DNA of 30,730 bases, taken from NCBI GenBank assembly GCA_015680685.1, contig MNCI01008305.1, forward strand, positions 467,285 through 498,014, read 5' to 3'. This document shows positions 10,601 through 20,078 of this stretch, piece by piece (within the stretch, counting starts at the first letter, position 1; every line of letters begins with the position of its first letter). Origin of the DNA: Gnetum montanum (Eukaryota; Streptophyta; Gnetopsida; Gnetales; Gnetaceae). The position numbers were made by a program, and so were the translations under genes. The notes beneath the pieces were generated by a model, which was given only the letters and a program-made list of their open reading frames with translations, had not been told where the DNA came from and did not search any database.

Positions 10601-11200
10601 TAGTGCTCCAATCCTTCCTATACCTACTAATAGTTCTAGTTAGTATGTGTGTAATTTTCCTGTTATTATCTTATGCTTATCCATTAGCTTGAGGATGATA
10701 TGATGTAGTAAGTTTATGATTCACCTCAAAGTGTTGTAGTAGTTTCTAAAATGTATTTCTAGTGAAGTGGGTCTCATTATCTAAGATTAGCATTCAAGAT
10801 ATTCCAAATATATTCACCACATGTTTCTAAATAAACTTTGCAATTATTATTACTATACAATCCTTTACTATAATTGCTTTTACCCACTTAGTGCAACACT
10901 TAATTGTTACAATTATATAGGACTTTCCATTCAACATCAGTATGATAATCCTCATGAAATCAATTCCTCATATATCAAATGGCTCTAATGGTTGTATCCA
11001 TTTTTGTGGTCCTTCATTTCTAGTTGTCAATCATTCATATTTTTTATATCTTTCATAACATTATGTAAATGTATATCCATTTCTAAATATCACGGGCTAA
11101 AAGTAGCCTATCATAAGATTCTTTAGAGATATTTTTCTTCTTGCATAATGATCATCACATGGTCGATCATGCACATTTTATAGGTCTTTGTGTTAATTCT
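10600..11200 (-). pseudogene. Integrase relic of the Athila-like element
   Basis: Minus-strand translation shows PQKWIQPLEPFDI and GIDFM at the start of the catalytic core, then TIKCCTKWVKAI, ILDNETHF and TTSYHPQANG. These correspond to the integrase core wording around the first and second catalytic Asp and the 'PQANGQAE' block. The second Asp is kept, in LDNETHF. At the first Asp a Lys stands instead, and the catalytic Glu after ANG is replaced, with a stop at the Gln. A degraded HHCC zinc region precedes it (about 11080-11200). The enzyme cannot be active. Confidence 0.75.
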
Positions 11201-11559
11201 TCTCAAGAATACACCATTAGATTAGTCAACCTACACAAATATTATAAAGATTTTCCTAAATTTCCATGAATCGTTTAACTTTATGGAGAAACTATTCTTT
11301 TTGTTTTCTATTCCATTCAGTAGGAAGTTATTGTAATTTTAGATAAGTTATGTAATTAATGGTCCATAACTTTATTACTAAATCCACAATCATTTTCAAT
11401 TTCATGAATAATGACTCATTAGAAACTAGTTTGATAGAAACTAGGTTGACAAAGGTTCTTCATTATCTTGGGGTTTCCATCATAGTCTTAACCAATGATA
11501 AGCTACTAGTTTTTTAGTTCCTTTCCTATTAATCATGGCGATGTTGAATTGTTGTAATA

Positions 11560-11900
11560 TGATAATTCATCTAATCACTCTTATGCTAATCGTTGGTTTG
11601 TCCACTAGGCATATAATTACATTGTGGTTAGTATGGACATAGATCAAGTACTTGAGCACATAATGTCTGAATTTCTCAATTCCATATACTGTGTTCATAA
11701 GATCCTTTTCATATTCACATAATTTAGTTGTATTTTGATAATGCTTCAACTAGTGTAGTGTATTTAGTAAGTTCTCTTTTGATCATCTATTTGAGTCAAC
11801 ACTACCCCTAGTGCATAATTCAAAGCATCTATCATGATGTAGAAAGGTCTAGACCAATCTAGAGCTCTTAGGATTAGTTTCTCAATTAGTTTCTATTTCA
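11560..11900 (-). pseudogene. RNase H relic of the Athila-like element
   Basis: The minus strand reads LRALDWSRPFYIMIDALNYA followed by LGVVLTQ at about 11870-11790, the start of gypsy RNase H with its catalytic Asp in 'MIDA'. It continues in an open 60-codon frame (11749-11567) with YGIEKFRHYVLKY and VHTNHNVIICLVDKP. The latter keeps the shape of the 'YTDHxALKYL' block, but Asn replaces the catalytic Asp. The order RT, RNase H, integrase is kept. Confidence 0.8.
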
Positions 11901-12720
11901 ATCTTTCAAATGTCTTTTCATATTCTTCTAACCAATAGAATGATGCATCTTTCTTCATTAATTCTACTAGTTGTCTTGCTACCTTTAAAAATTTCTTAAT
12001 AAATCTTCTGTAATATCTTATATGATCAATAAATGATGTGATGTCCTTAACTATTTGTAACCTCTAGGTAATATTCTGGATGAATTTGATTTTAGTGAGA
12101 TCTACTTCTATTTCTTTCTATGATTCCTTATGTCCTAGAACTATGCCCTTCTAGACCATTAAATGGTTATTTTGCTAATTGAGCTTTACGTTTGTTTCGA
12201 CACATCTTTTCAAAACTTACTCTAAATAGTTTAGAGCTTGCTTGAAGTTGTATTTATAACTAGAAAAATCAATCATGAATAACTCAACGCCATTACCAAT
12301 ATGTTTTTGAAAAATACTAAGTATAAGTCTCTAAAACGTTGCTAGAGGATTGTAGAGGCCAAATGATATTTGTTTGTACATGACACAAATTTTCTCCTAA
12401 TCCTCTTACATGACGCAAATTTGGTTATACCCATTACATCCATCCAAAAATATATAGTACTAGTGCCTTGTAATAGTTTCTATGACTTGTCAAAACATGA
12501 CAAAGGAAAATGTTCTTTGAATATTTCCATGTTTAACAACTTAAAGTTTATGCAGATCCTCTAGTTTCCACCTTTCTTTGGAACCATGACGAGTGGGCTA
12601 ATCCATTCATTGTTCACAATGGAATAGATGAACCCTACCTTCAGTAGTCTTTCCAATTCTTGTATGATGACCTCATTGACTTTTGGGTTCCTCCTTTGTT
12701 AAGGTTGAAAATTTGGTTTA
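11901..12720 (-). pseudogene. Reverse transcriptase relic of the Athila-like element
   Basis: From 5' to 3' on the minus strand one reads ELERLLKVGFIYSIVNNEW, VMVPKKGG, RICINFKLLN, HFPLSCFDK, YYIFLDGCNGYNQ, ISFGLYNPLATF, VELFMIDFSSY, KRCVETNVKLN and GIVLGHKES. These are RT fingers and palm blocks in correct order. The first catalytic Asp (FLDG) remains. The YVDD-type box reads FMID, so one of its two Asp residues is lost. Of eight in-frame stops I could place, six are TAG and two TAA. Confidence 0.85.
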
Positions 12721-13059
12721 ATAGCAAGACCTACGTAGACACAGTGTTAAAAAATTCAAGGATCTATTCCCATTATTTTATCATAAGATGATGTGAATGC
12801 AATTGGCCATCTATTTACAACTTGTAGTAAACCTTTTTCTATTCTTTCTCAAGATTTGCATTTATAATCATCAATTTTTTATTATTTAGAAAATCATATT
12901 CAAGTGTATCTTGTAAAGTTTTAAGTTCTAGAGGTTTTGATTCATATTAATTTGGAAATTCTAATTCTTCCCATATAATATTGTCTTCTTATTAAAACTT
13001 AGTCTCGAAGAGTTATCTTTGTATTTGATCTATCTTATCAATTTCTTCTACATAGGCAC

Positions 13060-13445
13060 TCATGGAAAGACACTAGTTTTATCTTTTTTGGATATTTCCA
13101 AGGATAAATCTCTAATACCAAGCTTAGCATCCATGATGCTATGCCAGGGCCTTCTCATAATTATAGGAAATTCCTCTTTATTCTTTCTCCTGTGAATGAC
13201 TAGGAAGTCTGCAAGGTAGGAGTAACTACTTATGATAGTTACAACATCTTCCACCTATCCAAGTGGAATAACAATAAATTAGTCAACAAACTCTAATCAA
13301 ATGTTACATTTCTTTAATGGAGGTAGAATCCAAGCCTTGTACATATCATGAAAAATAAGATTGACCCTCAATTCTAAATAAAATAAAGCTTTACATGGCT
13401 TGTTACCTACTATCTGGAGATAGATTATAGGGGTTCCTAGATCAA
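13060..13445 (-). pseudogene. Aspartic protease (retropepsin) relic of the Athila-like element
   Basis: The minus strand begins with QIVGNKPCKALFYLELRVN, which corresponds to the active-site block 'ALFDLGASVN' of Athila-type proteases. Tyr has replaced the catalytic Asp and the Gly is lost. Further on are QFIVIPLG, SYSYLADFLVI and PIIMRRPWHSIMDAKLGI, matching the C-terminal 'ILGRPWLATADA' block. The frame is open from 13254 to 13060. Its position between gag and RT fits. Confidence 0.8.
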
Positions 13446-14700
13446 TTCATTTCTTTGGAAGTACCCCTACTTTTATTCAATGTATTACTATCTATGTAAG
13501 CATGACAGTCCTTAGATTCTTCTCTATTGATGTTTGAAGCAAGGTACTTGCTTAAGGACCTACTGTAGAAGGAGCACAATTAGATGAAGATCTTGTTCCT
13601 TAAGTCTTTTCTAGACTTGTCCTAAATAAAGGATGTTTCTTTGCTTTTGATTCACTATTGCTCATGATGTCCTCTTATGTACTAACTACCATGGTAGCAC
13701 TTTTCTACTGTGGTTGTATTGGTAGTTCTCCTTACATCGCTAGTAGTGATACTGGTAGTAAAGGATTACAAGCCTAATGAGAGTGACTTGTAACTAATTG
13801 AGACATGTAGGGTTGTGATTCCATGCATGGACTTGTAGGCTTGTGGTATTTAATAGGATATTAATGAGAAGAAGCATGAACATGAGTACTAACAAGATAT
13901 ATAGGACACTAGACATAGTATCCATAAGGATCTAACTATCAATACAAATATTGTCACCTTATTAGTGGTATTCATCATGACTATGGTTGTTGGCATTGCT
14001 ACCAATATTGCTCTTGTGGTTGAGAATAAGCCCTACTAGAATAGTATGGTTGTTAATAGGGTTGTTTGTAATTATCTTATGAGTAAGGTAATCTTTTGGG
14101 CATTTTCTTTTTAACAAATTTTGGACTAAATACATAGGTGTCAAAGTCTTGTAATTGGACCATAATAGGACAACATTTCTTAGGATGTCTATATTGGCAC
14201 ACATTACGTCCATTTTTGTCTTCCAAACTTGTGTTCATAACCTCTTCCATCATAGCAATTTTATCTTATTCTTGTAATCTTTACATCCATTATCTTTATT
14301 CTTTTCCTTGTCCTTATTCCTAGTGAATGCCTATTTAGTTTTCTCTTCCACTATCTTGAGTGCTATTGCAAACTTTTTATCCATAGAGTCCTACATTTTC
14401 TCTACCTTTGGTATAATATCATTTACAAATTTCTATATTGGCAGAATTTTTCATTGAATTACATTTGCCATGGTTTCTTCTTTCTGTGTCTCACAGATTC
14501 TCACATCTCTTTTTTTTTTTTGAGAGAGAGAGAAAGATCTTTATTATATCCTTTAGGTGACACTCTCTTTCATAGCTCTCATTTTATTGCTCCTTGATCC
14601 AGTAACTATTAAATTTGATGGATTGTCATTTCAAACAATATTCCTTGATCATACACTCCAAGGGTCATTCTTGTTTTGTTCCTTAATACATTAATGATGT
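13446..14700 (-). pseudogene. Gag C-terminal and spacer region, with a possible degenerate zinc knuckle
   Basis: The reading frame is heavily broken. Near 14170-14210 the minus strand reads NVCQYRHPKKCCP, which has the spacing of a worn CCHC zinc knuckle with GH changed to RH. An 83-codon open frame (14213-13962) overlaps it in another frame. Nothing else is recognised. A T12 run and a GA repeat interrupt the region at 14510-14533. Confidence 0.35.
14510..14533. repeat. T12 run plus (GA)6 microsatellite
   Basis: Twelve T residues are followed by six GA dinucleotides. Confidence 0.9.
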
Positions 14701-14707
14701 GTCACAA

Positions 14708-14974
14708 TTATTTCCTTGGAGTGAATTCATGACCTAGGAATCTATGTAATAATGAATAATATTTATCCATTATTGCATCAAGGAATTCATGTGTCTCTTG
14801 CTTCCATTCTTGAATTTGTCTTCTCAAATTTGACACTTTTGAATATGTTTGATACTTATCATTGAAGATCTTCAACATGGTACTCCATCTTCTAATAAAT
14901 TTTGGTTCTAAAAATCTATACAAGCTTTGTGCCTCCTTAATGAGTGTTCTAAAAAATAACTTTAATTTTTCCAA
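14708..14974 (-). pseudogene. Gag (Retrotrans_gag domain) fragment of the Athila-like element
   Basis: This 88-codon minus-strand frame reads LKLFFRTLIKEAQSLYRFLE, then IRRWSTMLKIFNDKYQ, then LRRQIQEWKQETHEFLDA. It corresponds to the gag block 'FPFSLxDxAxxWLxSL-EPGSIxSWxEL...KFLxKYFPxxKxxxLRxEIxxFxQ'. In retrotransposons this capsid domain packs the RNA into virus-like particles. The fragment is open but lacks both ends. Confidence 0.8.
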
Positions 14975-16073
14975 TCATTTTCTATGTTTCATAGAACACA
15001 TGCATCATGAGATTCTTGAAGGCAATCCTATGGATCTACATTATATTCCCCCTTCAAAATTTGAAATGTTATTTATATCAAGTTGCTTACCGTGACTATA
15101 CCTTAGGTGTCTAGTTGGTATGTATAATACTTCTCTAATATTAATCATGCTTTGAGGGGCTAATAGAAGTTCTTCATAGTCTTCAAGTTCATAATCTTTA
15201 TTGTAGTGGTAATCCCTCTAATGCTCATAATGTTCTATTCTCTCATACCTTAGTTTCTTTTCTCTATCTTCATTATCTTCTTCTTCCTCATCATGATGTC
15301 TTCTTCTATTGATGTGTCAATCATGATCCCTTTTCCTTTCCCTATCATGATCCTTTGGTCTTCATTCTTCCTTATCAAAGTCTATTAATGAATGTAATAA
15401 AGAGAATATAGGACTTAAAGAATAGTGTTGGTTGGTTCTCCTTTTATGACTCTTTGATTCATCTCTTTTGGATCTATTAGAGATCTTAGGCTTTGAATTC
15501 TCCTAAGTCTAGAGTCTGCCTCATCTCTTCTAGGAGTCTCTACAAGGACTAAATGTAATTTTGACTTCACAATATCTTTGGTGTATAGAATGGGTTATTG
15601 AGAATTGAATCTATGAGCATGATGAGACTTTTCAGGCTTTTTCTATTGTATCTTCCTTTTTTATAAGGATGATAGTCTCTAATGCCTTTTTTTCATTTCT
15701 CTTGTTCATATCTTACTATCATGATAGCATCTCTTCTTGATTGAGCCTCTATTAGCTAATATGTCCTTTTCATATTCTTGGCAACTTGGTACCCTCGTTA
15801 TGCATGGTCAAGACTTGATTTTAGTGGACCTTCTTGAAGAATTAACAATGTTGAATAATTACATGATAGCATAATGTTACCTTGTAAGTCTCTCCATCTA
15901 AACTATTCATCCTAGAGGAAAATGAATGTAAAATCAAGGTTTTAAGATTCAACATGAGCATATGATGTTCTAGTTTACATCAATCCACTCCAATTTTCTT
16001 CATTATAGATTTTTTCATTGGTTTTGTTAAGGTTGATAATAGGTGGAGATTTCACTTTATGTGTAAAAGCCAT
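14975..16073 (-). pseudogene. Gag N-terminal region of the Athila-like element
   Basis: The minus strand has an ATG at 16073 followed by MAFTHKVKSPPIINLNK, then broken charged sequence (KPEKSHHAHRF, LRSLIDPKEMNQRV). It lies about 100 bases downstream of the primer-binding site and upstream of the capsid block, so it is the likely gag start. Many stops are present. Confidence is in the position, not in individual residues. Confidence 0.45.
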
Positions 16074-16172
16074 TTTTAAGTCTGTTAATGCTCAAGTGTG
16101 TGAAAGATAAGCTTGATAATGCTTGATGTAACAAATTGTGTTAAAATAAACTAACTAGAAAACATTGGTACA

Positions 16173-16190
16173 TCCCTAACAATGGCACTA
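16173..16190 (-). promoter_or_regulatory. Primer-binding site of the Athila-like element
   Basis: On the minus strand TAGTGCCATTGTTAGGGA aligns without gaps to the sequence I recall for Athila/Tat elements, TGGCGCCGTTGCCGGGGA. All six differences are G-to-A or C-to-T transitions. This site would anneal the tRNA primer for minus-strand DNA synthesis and marks the inner edge of the 5' LTR. Confidence 0.7.
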
Positions 16191-17109
16191 ATGATGAGTT
16201 TAGAGTAGGTTCACTCCAATGTTAATTCACCTTCCAAACACTGCATCTAGATATTAAGAAAAGACAAGTAGTATGATAGAAAATAAGAAAAAACTAGATA
16301 TTTTCAATTATTAAGAAAAGAATACATTAGGGTTTCTAAAACTCAAAAAATCATCCAATACCTCTCAAACACTCAAACAATGCTATACAACATGAGGTTT
16401 TACAACCACATAATGGTTTCTCTCAATGCAAGACACAAGAAAGAGAGAATCTTTTTCACAATCCAAGACTAAGATCTCAACTCACAAGACATTAGAGGCA
16501 CTAGGCCAAAACTTCCTCACCCAGAGCTACAAACACACTCATGTACTCTTTACATGTGCTCTCTTGACATCTCATGACATCTCTCTATAGTACAAGAAGG
16601 AAACATAATCCATAGTTATTAATTAAGATAAAAAACCTAGGAAATCTTCCTCAAGATCAACTTGAAGACCCTTCACTATTTCCATATTTTTCTCCCATGT
16701 TTTGTCTATTTCCAAATTTGGAACGATAATTTCTAAAGTTTCCCTACCCATTTGAGTGGCCTCTAGTGTTTTCAGGATGTCCTCTGCCAGAACTAAAAAT
16801 GTTGAAGAGACGTCTTCTATGAGTTTAAGATGTCTTAGGAACTTGTGAGATGTCTCATCCAAAATAAGGATGTCTCACCTGAGATGTTAGCATTTTTTCC
16901 AAGACCTCTCCCTTGAACCTAGGACATCTCCTACAAACTCTTAACTTCTAGCCAAGATGTCTTCTATTCTTTAAGATATCTCTCCTAAGAGCTTATATTT
17001 GAAGCAAGATGGGTCCATGACCTTCAAGATGTTTTCACAAGGTCCAAAACCTGCAAAAATCACATGTATGGAAGAGAATAAGAGAATCAGAAGAGGTGTT
17101 CCTACACCA
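16191..17109 (-). repeat. LTR sequence between the chromovirus and the Athila-like element
   Basis: The high end, on the minus strand, starts TGGTGTAGGAACACC after a purine run (AAAGGGTGGAAGAG), a normal chromovirus 3' LTR start. The low end abuts the Athila-like primer-binding site, where that element's 5' LTR should end. Either a chromovirus 3' LTR and an Athila 5' LTR fragment are joined inside this interval, or the two elements share one LTR. It contains the 16.56-17.04 kb word cluster and no gene. Confidence 0.55.
16560..17040 (-). repeat. GAGATGTCTC/GACATCTC palindromic word cluster
   Basis: GACATCTC, AGATGTCT, GAGATGTCTC and close variants recur at least ten times (for example near 16565, 16574, 16830, 16850, 16870, 16923, 16957 and 16975). 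They fill the U3 position of the LTR. The core GACATCT is the same as in the cluster at 1.56-2.0 kb. Confidence 0.65.
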
Positions 17110-17521
17110 GCTCTTCCACCCTTTAAAAACTAAACTCATGTGAACAAGGAAGTAGGGGTCAAAGTGGCCCCCACTCATGAAGTTTGGTATTATGGATCCA
17201 TACAATATCATCCATGGATTGATACTTCCAATGGATCAAGTACTCATGCCTCTTTACTCTGTGAGTGCTAGGAGCTTCCCTCCACTTGAGTACAATTACC
17301 TTCCTCTCCATTAAAGGCTTAGACTGATCAATAGCCCTCTTAAACTTATTGGTGTTATCCTTTATAGTCTTCTTATCAACTAGTTCATGATAGTGCATAA
17401 AATTTGAAACATTAAATACAAAATTCATACCAACATTATTTGGTAACTAAATTTGAAAAGAATTATTATTAATCTTGGTCTTAATTCTGAAAGATCCCAT
17501 CTTATTAACTTTTAACTATGA
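17110..17521 (-). pseudogene. Chromovirus integrase C-terminus and chromodomain (3' half, split by LINE)
   Basis: Minus-strand reading gives KMGSFRIKTKINNNSFQI, LPNNVGMNFVFNVSNFM and YHEL, matching the end of gypsy integrase. Then come APSTHRVKRHEYLIHWK and DDIVWIHNTKL, a chromodomain with its aromatic and 'YLIHWK' core. The open frame 17428-17159 ends at the element's C-terminus. A TAG stop follows QI at about 17451. In active elements the chromodomain directs integration into marked chromatin. The 5' half of this gene is at 23807-25060, beyond the LINE. Confidence 0.85.
17507..17521. repeat. Target-site duplication, left copy
   Basis: AACTTTTAACTATGA here is repeated exactly at 23792-23806, directly after the A-run of the LINE. 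The first base or two could belong to the A-tail in the right copy, so the duplication is 13-15 bp. Confidence 0.95.
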
Positions 17522-17525
17522 ACAA

Positions 17526-17720
17526 TGGCAGCAGCAGCAGCAGCAGCAACAACTCCAGCAGCGGCAGCAGCAGCAGCGACTACGGCCGCGGCAACAGCGA
17601 CGGCGGATGCAACCCACACGGTAGCGACTACAGCAGCCGCAGCCGCGACCCCAGCAGCAGCAACAGTGACTCCAGCAGCAGCAGCAGCAACTCCGACAGC
17701 CGCAACAATGTCTACGAGCG
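17526..17720. repeat. Imperfect CAG/GCA trinucleotide tract
   Basis: GCA/CAG triplets, interrupted by CAA, GCG and ACT, encode poly-Ala/Thr in the ORF1 frame and poly-Ser in the next. This explains several overlapping low-complexity open frames on both strands here. Confidence 0.9.
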
Positions 17721-18464
17721 CCACCCACGCGACTACGGTGGCTACGGCAGCTTCCTCCAGGAGCACGCCCCTCACAACGACGACGGCGACCCCGACAACG
17801 GCAAACCCGATGACAGCTGACACCACGGCCCCCACGCTTACGGCCATCGAGGCTCATTCCCGTTCCAACAACACCCTGCATCTTCACGTCCGTAACCCCC
17901 CTATCGATGGCGTGTGTACCATGGAACGGAGCCTCATCGATCGGTTCATCTCCCGGGGGAGCCGCCCCAAGCTTGACCTGATTCGCCGCTGGGTCAAGGA
18001 GCAGTGGAAGCTGGAGGACGTTACCGTTCGGAGCCTCTCGGAGGACCTGCTCCTCTTCGTCCTCCCCTCCTTGCAGGCCCGCAACTCCGTTCTTCTCGGC
18101 AGGCCTTGGTTCTATGGGGCCCGGGGTCTCGCATTGACCCCCTGGCGCCCCGGTGCCCACAGAGAACCCGATTTGTTTACCCGCACCCCAATCTGGATCC
18201 GAGTGGCCGGTATCCCATGGGAGTTATGGAGCCTTGACTTCCTGCAGGAGGTGGCGGGACATTTCGGCGAGTTCATCGCTTTCGACTGGGTCACGCGGTC
18301 GCTAGACCGGTTGGGCTTTACCCGTTTTTGTGTCTGGCGAAGCCTGACCACGACCGACCTCGTCCGGGAGGTCTTCTTGGAGCTCCCAGGAGGGGAGGAA
18401 TCCCTCCAGATCACCTATGAAAACCTAGACGTTTGGGACCAGTCACTGCACAACACGACCCCCC

Positions 18465-19069
18465 NNNNNNNNNNNNNNNNNNNNNNNNNNNNNNNNNNNN
18501 NNNNNNNNNNNNNNNNNNNNNNNNNNNNNNNNNNNNNNNNNNNNNNNNNNNNNNNNNNNNNNNNNNNNNNNNNNNNNNNNNNNNNNNNNNNNNNNNNNNN
18601 NNNNNNNNNNNNNNNNNNNNNNNNNNNNNNNNNNNNNNNNNNNNNNNNNNNNNNNNNNNNNNNNNNNNNNNNNNNNNNNNNNNNNNNNNNNNNNNNNNNN
18701 NNNNNNNNNNNNNNNNNNNNNNNNNNNNNNNNNNNNNNNNNNNNNNNNNNNNNNNNNNNNNNNNNNNNNNNNNNNNNNNNNNNNNNNNNNNNNNNNNNNN
18801 NNNNNNNNNNNNNNNNNNNNNNNNNNNNNNNNNNNNNNNNNNNNNNNNNNNNNNNNNNNNNNNNNNNNNNNNNNNNNNNNNNNNNNNNNNNNNNNNNNNN
18901 NNNNNNNNNNNNNNNNNNNNNNNNNNNNNNNNNNNNNNNNNNNNNNNNNNNNNNNNNNNNNNNNNNNNNNNNNNNNNNNNNNNNNNNNNNNNNNNNNNNN
19001 NNNNNNNNNNNNNNNNNNNNNNNNNNNNNNNNNNNNNNNNNNNNNNNNNNNNNNNNNNNNNNNNNNNNN
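18465..19069. other. Assembly gap of 605 N
   Basis: An unbroken run of N follows a C6 run. It hides the C-terminal half of LINE ORF1. Confidence 1.
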
Positions 19070-19185
19070 TGCCCAGGCCGCCCGACCGAGTCTCGATCCC
19101 GAAGTCGACAAGCCCAACGACACATCGACTTGGGTCAACAGCAGACCTTACGAGAGGTCTACCAACGCCACACCCCTGGTTGCAC

Positions 19186-20078
19186 ATGAAGATTTTTAGT
19201 TGGAATTGCCAGGGGCAGGGTACCCCCTATAAACGAAATACCCTGTGCCGTATTGTCAAAGAGGAGAATTGTGACGTGGTCTGCCTCCAGGAAACCAAGT
19301 TGCAGGCCGCGGAATCCGGTCACCTCCAGTGGACAGACTGGACCACATACTTGCACCCCAGCCAAGGCCGGGCCGACGGCCTAGCCATTCTTGCATGCCC
19401 TGCCACCACTCTGGTGGACGCCTCCCCATGGACCATCACGATCCACATCCCCGCCCATGGTTTTTGGCTAACCAACTTCTATGGGGCGCAGGCTTGGGAA
19501 CTACGGCTCCAGGAGTTGAACAAGGTGGCCTCGCTGGTGCCGGACCACAGCTCTTGGGTGGTTGTCAGTGACTTCAACCAGCGTCTGTACCCCTGGGAGA
19601 AATCTAGGGGGGCCGCCCCCCCCCCCCCCCCCCCCCCTCGGGAGTGCCTGATTTCATGGAGTTCCTTGAGAGAGCGTCTGTTGTTGATTTGCCCATTGCG
19701 AACTGCCGCTTCACTTGGAGTAACTGGCAGAAAGGGACGCATCGGGTTCTCACCCGCATTGATCGTGTCTGCGTTAGCTCTGCTCTGCTCCTTGGCATCG
19801 CCATCTCCATTGCCAGGCAGGAGAGGGCTGCTTCGGACCACCGCTCACTAGTGGTGTCCATTGGCCCACCTCCGCCCCGGGCCCCACGCCCTTTTTGGTT
19901 CAAATCTTCATGGCTTCCCAAGCCGTGGCTTCACCCGTTAGTGGAGGACATCTGGGCAGACTACCAACCAGGTCGAATGGACCCTCGGACCTTCCTCAAA
20001 GAGGCTCTCCTTCAACTCAAGTTGGCCATCCAGGCCCTCCCGGTGGGGGAGAAGTTTTCGTTTCAGGCTGGCCACTAG
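19186..20078 (+). pseudogene. LINE ORF2, apurinic-type endonuclease domain
   Basis: Starting at ATG 19186 the product reads MKIFSWNCQGQG, CLQETKLQAAESG, GFWLTNFYGA and VVSDFNQ. These are the Asn, Glu, Tyr and Asp blocks of the exonuclease-endonuclease-phosphatase fold that nicks target DNA. The usual GDFN has become SDFN. At a 22-base C run (19616-19637) the frame shifts; the domain then resumes with PDFMEFLERASVVDLP, FTWSN and the final AASDHRSL block carrying the catalytic His. The frame ends at a TAG at 20076. The start overlaps the ORF1 end (ATGA if ORF1 stops at 19189). Confidence 0.9.
19616..19637 (+). repeat. C22 homopolymer inside ORF2
   Basis: Twenty-two consecutive C lie between two frames of the same endonuclease domain. 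The tract is either a real expansion causing a frameshift or a sequence of uncertain assembled length. Confidence 0.95.

Larger units (their letters stand above)
10029..16193 (-). mobile_element. Decayed Athila/Tat-like Ty3/gypsy retrotransposon, internal region
   Basis: The minus strand carries, in order, a primer-binding site (16173-16190), gag, protease, RT, RNase H and integrase, then a polypurine tract. That is the canonical gypsy order (integrase after RNase H). RT and protease wording matches the Athila/Tat group rather than chromoviruses, and no chromodomain is seen. All ORFs are broken by stops. Internal length is about 6.15 kb, shorter than usual for Athila because no env-like region is seen. 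Confidence 0.75.
17525..19189 (+). pseudogene. LINE ORF1: Ala-rich N-terminus and DUF4283 domain
   Basis: The frame opens at ATG 17525 and runs without a stop to the N gap at 18465. Residues 1 to about 110 are Ala/Thr-rich low complexity from CAG/GCA repeats. From about residue 135 (LIDRFISRGSRPKLDLIRRW) through GRPWFYGARGLALTPW, PIWIRVAGIPWELWS and FGEFIAFDW it is a clear DUF4283 domain, typical of plant LINE ORF1 RNA-binding proteins. A CCHC zinc knuckle is usual next and may lie in the 605-base gap. After the gap this frame stops at 19187-19189. Another frame ending at TAG 19197-19199 looks at least as protein-like, so the C-terminal frame is undecided because the gap length may be an estimate. 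Confidence 0.85.

Noticed and set aside
12370-12564. 64-codon plus-strand open frame
   Set aside because: It lies antisense to clear RT motifs.
17516-18160. Long minus-strand and shifted plus-strand open frames over the start of LINE ORF1
   Set aside because: They are low-complexity poly-Ala, Ser, Cys, Arg or Val products of the CAG/GCA tract and shadows of the DUF4283 frame.
18411-19187. Several open frames spanning the N gap
   Set aside because: They are open only because N codons cannot be stops.
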